Below are positions 30,280-32,510 of a stretch of DNA of 32,510 nucleotides, in pieces. Source of the DNA: Chloroflexota bacterium (GTDB lineage Bacteria; Chloroflexota; Anaerolineae; Promineifilales; Promineifilaceae); contig JAKEFB010000178.1 of assembly GCA_022616275.1 (NCBI GenBank), positions 1 to 32,510 on the forward strand, in the 5' to 3' direction. The translations under genes were made by a program, and so were the position numbers. How positions within the stretch are numbered: the first letter of the stretch is position 1; each line of letters begins with the position of its first letter. The notes beneath the pieces were generated by a model. The model was not told the origin of the DNA. It did not search any database and saw only the letters and a list, made by a program, of their open reading frames with translations.

Positions 30280-32271
30280 CTATGGCCACTTATATGTTAT
30301 GTAAAGTAGTGGGCCGTTTTCTTGGGAGATATTCTGCGACCGGCCGCCGGGGTAGGCGGCGCGGACGTGGTCCAGCTCGGCCGCGCGTTCGGGAAGGAAA
30401 ATGAAGATAGTCGGCCCCTGGAGCGACCAGCCTGGCGGCCCGGCCAGCGGCTCGTTCACGTCCACGCCCTCGACTTCGGGGGCCAGATAGGGAATGGTCG
30501 AGAAGCTGTAGTAGCCCATGCGGGGGAAGCCAAAGAAGTAGACGGTTGGCGGTGGGTCTTGCTCCTGCAAATAATGGGCGACGCTGGTGGCCACCTCCGT
30601 GTTCAAGCCCCCCAACACGTAGCTATCGTAGACCTCGAAAAAGTAATAATACAAGTCACGGCCAGCCACGCCGGCCATGACGACAGCGGCCAGGACCAGG
30701 ATCGCTTTTTGGTAGCGCGGCCAGAATTGTTGCAGCCAAGCGGCCAATTGGGCCAACGGGGTGGCCACCAGGATGGCCACGGCCGGCGTGGCCATGACGT
30801 AGCGTTGGGAGGCCGGCGCGTCCTGGCTCAGCCCGCCAAGCAGGACGGTGGCCGCCAGAGGCAGCAGGACGAGCACGTAGCGCAAGTCCAGGTTTAGCAG
30901 CGCCCAGAGCAGACCCAGCAAAAAGAGGCCGCCTGGTATGGCCAACAGCAGGGGCACGCCGGGGTTGTACCAGTGGCGCAGCGGCAGGTGAGTGATACCC
31001 AGGAAGGAGTCCTTGATCTGGTTGAGAACAATGGTCACGGCCGGTTTGCCTGTCTGCTGCATGGTGGCTTCCAGCCAGCCCTCAAAAATGGTCACGCGCT
31101 GCATGGGGGCGTTAAATTCGGCCGGGTGGCGGGCAAAAAACAGTCCCAGGGGCAGGAAGACAACCAGGGCGACGAAGGCGGCCAGGATCAGGTCAGGCAG
31201 GCGGTGTTTGAAGGCGGCCCGGTCTTGTAGAAAGGCAATGCCGGTCCAGATGAGCAGCAGCAGCGGGAAAACGCGGATAGTGACGTAAAAATATTGGGCC
31301 AGCCCCAGGGCCAGGCCGCAAAAGAGGAAACCGGGTCGCCGCCCGGTCTTCCAGCCATACCACAGGCTGGCCAGGATCATGACGGCAAAGAAGCCATCCC
31401 AGATATTGTTCAGGCCAATCCGGCTGAAGTGGACGTGGTAATGGAGCACCATCAGGAACACGGCGGCAAAAACGGCCGTGACCCGGTCGAAAAGGAGGCG
31501 GGCCAGCCAGTAAAGGCCGACGACGGTCAGCGCCCCGGCCACGGCCGAGGCAAGCCGTAAGCCTTCGGTCGTCTGGCCGAGCACGACGATGCCCAGGCTC
31601 TGGACGGCAAAGTAAAGGGAGGGGAAGGAGAACCAGCCAATGGTGAAGATGTTGTTGGCCTCGCCCTTGAGAAAACGCACGGCCATCAGGCCGGCCGAGC
31701 CTTCGTCGCCGGAAAGGGTGGCCGGCAACGAGCCAATGGACCAGGCGCGCAGCAGCAGAGCGCCCAGGAAAAGACCCAGAAGCAAGAACCACTCCCAGCG
31801 AGGCACCGGCTCCGGGGCTGCCTCTTCCCGTTTATAGCTGCCGGCCAGGGCCAGGCCGATGGCCAGCAGCCAGGCAGCCAGGGAAACAGGCAGGTTCAGG
31901 GCCAGCAAGCCCTCGCCGGCCGCCAGCCAGGCCATCAGGGCAAAACAGGGGGCCAGGCCCAGCAAGACCAGTTGGCCGGCCGAAAGCTGGAAGTAACCGA
32001 GCAGGAAGCGGCCCGGCCGCAGCAACCAAACCGGCAGCCGCTGACGGGCCACCAGGGAGCCGCCCAGGGCAAAAGCCACCAGGCCAAGGCCCATCAACAG
32101 GTAGACCCACTGGCGGAACGGCGGCGGAAGCTGGCTATAAATGGCCTGACCCATGACGACCAGCAAAGCCCCACCCAGCCACAAAGCCGAGACCGGCAGG
32201 CGCAGCGCGGCCGGCGGCAGTGGTTCAACAGCCGTTTCGCCCGGCGACTCAATTTCTGCTTCGGTGGACAT
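30280..32271 (-). CDS. GT39-like (PMT_2) membrane glycosyltransferase with N-terminal TM extension
   Basis: A 663-residue polytopic protein. Four or five TM helices form an N-terminal extension (to about residue 150). A GT39-like core follows, with the loop LPATLSGDEGSAGLMAVRF (D189-E190, the catalytic acidic pair of this family), then NIFTIGWFSFPSLYFAVQSL, LRLASAVAGALTVVGLYWLARLLF and HYHVHFSRIGLNNIWDG, and about eight more helices. The exported C-terminal part (about 540-663) is short and lacks the repeated modules of the first three genes. The frame could start at 32352, but those codons translate the CAAGGTGA array (HLVTCHLVT), so ATG 32271 (or 32280) is preferred. It should use a polyprenyl-linked sugar; the acceptor is unknown. 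Confidence 0.88.
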   Translation of the reverse strand: MSTEAEIESPGETAVEPLPPAALRLPVSALWLGGALLVVMGQAIYSQLPPPFRQWVYLLMGLGLVAFALGGSLVARQRLPVWLLRPGRFLLGYFQLSAGQLVLLGLAPCFALMAWLAAGEGLLALNLPVSLAAWLLAIGLALAGSYKREEAAPEPVPRWEWFLLLGLFLGALLLRAWSIGSLPATLSGDEGSAGLMAVRFLKGEANNIFTIGWFSFPSLYFAVQSLGIVVLGQTTEGLRLASAVAGALTVVGLYWLARLLFDRVTAVFAAVFLMVLHYHVHFSRIGLNNIWDGFFAVMILASLWYGWKTGRRPGFLFCGLALGLAQYFYVTIRVFPLLLLIWTGIAFLQDRAAFKHRLPDLILAAFVALVVFLPLGLFFARHPAEFNAPMQRVTIFEGWLEATMQQTGKPAVTIVLNQIKDSFLGITHLPLRHWYNPGVPLLLAIPGGLFLLGLLWALLNLDLRYVLVLLPLAATVLLGGLSQDAPASQRYVMATPAVAILVATPLAQLAAWLQQFWPRYQKAILVLAAVVMAGVAGRDLYYYFFEVYDSYVLGGLNTEVATSVAHYLQEQDPPPTVYFFGFPRMGYYSFSTIPYLAPEVEGVDVNEPLAGPPGWSLQGPTIFIFLPERAAELDHVRAAYPGGRSQNISQENGPLLYITYKWP

Positions 32272-32278
32272 TGTCTCC

Positions 32279-32284
32279 ATTATA
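32279..32284 (-). promoter_or_regulatory. -10 box of a probably leaderless promoter for the GT39-like gene
   Basis: A perfect TATAAT on the minus strand is followed by seven bases (GGAGACA) and the ATG at 32271, so the start point of RNA would be at the start codon. Upstream, the CAAGGTGA array read on this strand gives TTGTCA every 8 bases, and CTGTCA with an 18-base spacer, which could serve as -35 hexamers. Confidence 0.4.
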
Positions 32285-32288
32285 CTTG

Positions 32289-32319
32289 ACAAGGTGACAA
32301 GGTGACAGGTGACAAGGTG
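32289..32319. repeat. ACAAGGTG 8-mer array
   Basis: ACAAGGTG, ACAAGGTG, ACAGGTG (one base short), ACAAGGTG. It lies directly upstream of the GT39-like gene and shares its word with arrays at 23835-23882 and 17740-17764. Confidence 0.7.
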
Positions 32320-32334
32320 AGGGGAGCCCAAACC

Positions 32335-32397
32335 AACCTCCCGAAGGTTCAAGTGATGGATATCGTCGCGATATTTATCGCCAACCTTTGAGAGGTT
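32335..32397. repeat. Two AACCT-N5-AGGTT hairpins flanking overlapping stems
   Basis: AACCT-N5-AGGTT occurs at 32335-32349 and 32383-32397. Between them ATATCG-TCG-CGATAT (32360-32374) and GCGATA-TT-TATCGC (32368-32381) are two hairpins that share bases and so exclude each other. The rest of the gap to 32450 shows nothing I can name. Confidence 0.45.
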
Positions 32398-32450
32398 TCC
32401 TCATTACAGAGTAACTTTTCAGATTTATGGCAGATTGATAAACTGAAAGG

Positions 32451-32510
32451 ATGAGGCTGAGGGAAGAAGTCACAGCCCTGCGAAGAGCGATACGGCAGTT
32501 GGAAGGGGAA
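32451..32510 (+). CDS. 5' end of a coiled-coil protein (partial)
   Basis: A frame opens after an in-frame TAA (32439-32441) and starts at ATG 32451: MRLREEVTALRRAIRQLEGE, running off the window. The heptad-like spacing of Leu/Ile/Val (L3, V7, L10, I14, L17) and many charges suggest a coiled coil, as at the front of many transposase, regulator or structural proteins. GAAAGG lies directly against the ATG, a poor ribosome-binding site distance. The family cannot be named. Confidence 0.35.
   Translation, partial: MRLREEVTALRRAIRQLEGE

Noticed and set aside
17740-32319. Word arrays as possible CRISPR remnants
   Set aside because: Units are 6-9 bases and contiguous, with no unique spacers of 25-40 bases and no cas genes nearby.

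Overview
The window is GC-rich DNA from a bacterium, packed with genes and saturated with the word CCGGCC/GGCCGG. Its families (DUF2277, DUF4058, a PF10131-type membrane protein, DUF2723, peptidase MA, several GT-C-like polytopic proteins with large exported domains, and no recognisable outer-membrane machinery) suggest a member of the Chloroflexota, probably Anaerolineae-like. This is inferred from gene content and composition; no rRNA is present to prove it. I saw no tRNA, rRNA, CRISPR array, phage gene or intact insertion sequence.

Layout. 1-81 is the tail of an unknown gene. 94-8014 (minus) is a three-gene run of large membrane proteins that share a repeated C-terminal extracytoplasmic module and probably act on cell-envelope glycoconjugates. 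8231-8950 is a DUF4058 gene, followed by a convergent orphan family 5 solute-binding lipoprotein (9023-10621). 10688-13578 (plus) holds a zinc-ribbon/helical-repeat protein translationally coupled to a DUF2723 GT-C-like protein, then a compositionally distinct CorA (13627-14559). 14531-17672 (minus) encodes two surface proteins, a glycoside-hydrolase-like protein and a gluzincin metallopeptidase, both with low-complexity stalks and C-terminal membrane anchors. 17783-21229 (minus) carries a Dam-like methylase, a GNAT, a methyltransferase with a zinc ribbon, and a one-TM hypothetical protein. 21497-23838 (plus) is a NYN nuclease with three LOTUS-like repeats next to a small alarmone hydrolase. 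Then come a small ORF, DUF2277, a broken ClbS/DinB-like gene and GAPDH. 25839-29089 (minus) holds a TehB-like methyltransferase, a class C beta-lactamase-like hydrolase, a PNPOx-like protein and UbiX. yhaM (29279-30229, plus) and a GT39-like membrane protein (30280-32271, minus) follow, and the start of a coiled-coil gene is cut by the window end.

The most unusual content is between the genes. Many spacers are built of iterated 6-9 bp words (CAAGGTGA, GAGATTR, GTAATTnn, nCGAATn, CTCTAG and others), often followed by an inverted copy, or of strong palindromes belonging to at least three families. Many of these elements begin at, or run through, a stop codon. They resemble the short tandem repeats and REP-like palindromes of other multicellular bacteria and may supply 3' ends or terminators. 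Three genes have a -10-like box 6-9 bases before the ATG and no Shine-Dalgarno, which suggests leaderless mRNAs, while other genes have good Shine-Dalgarno sites.
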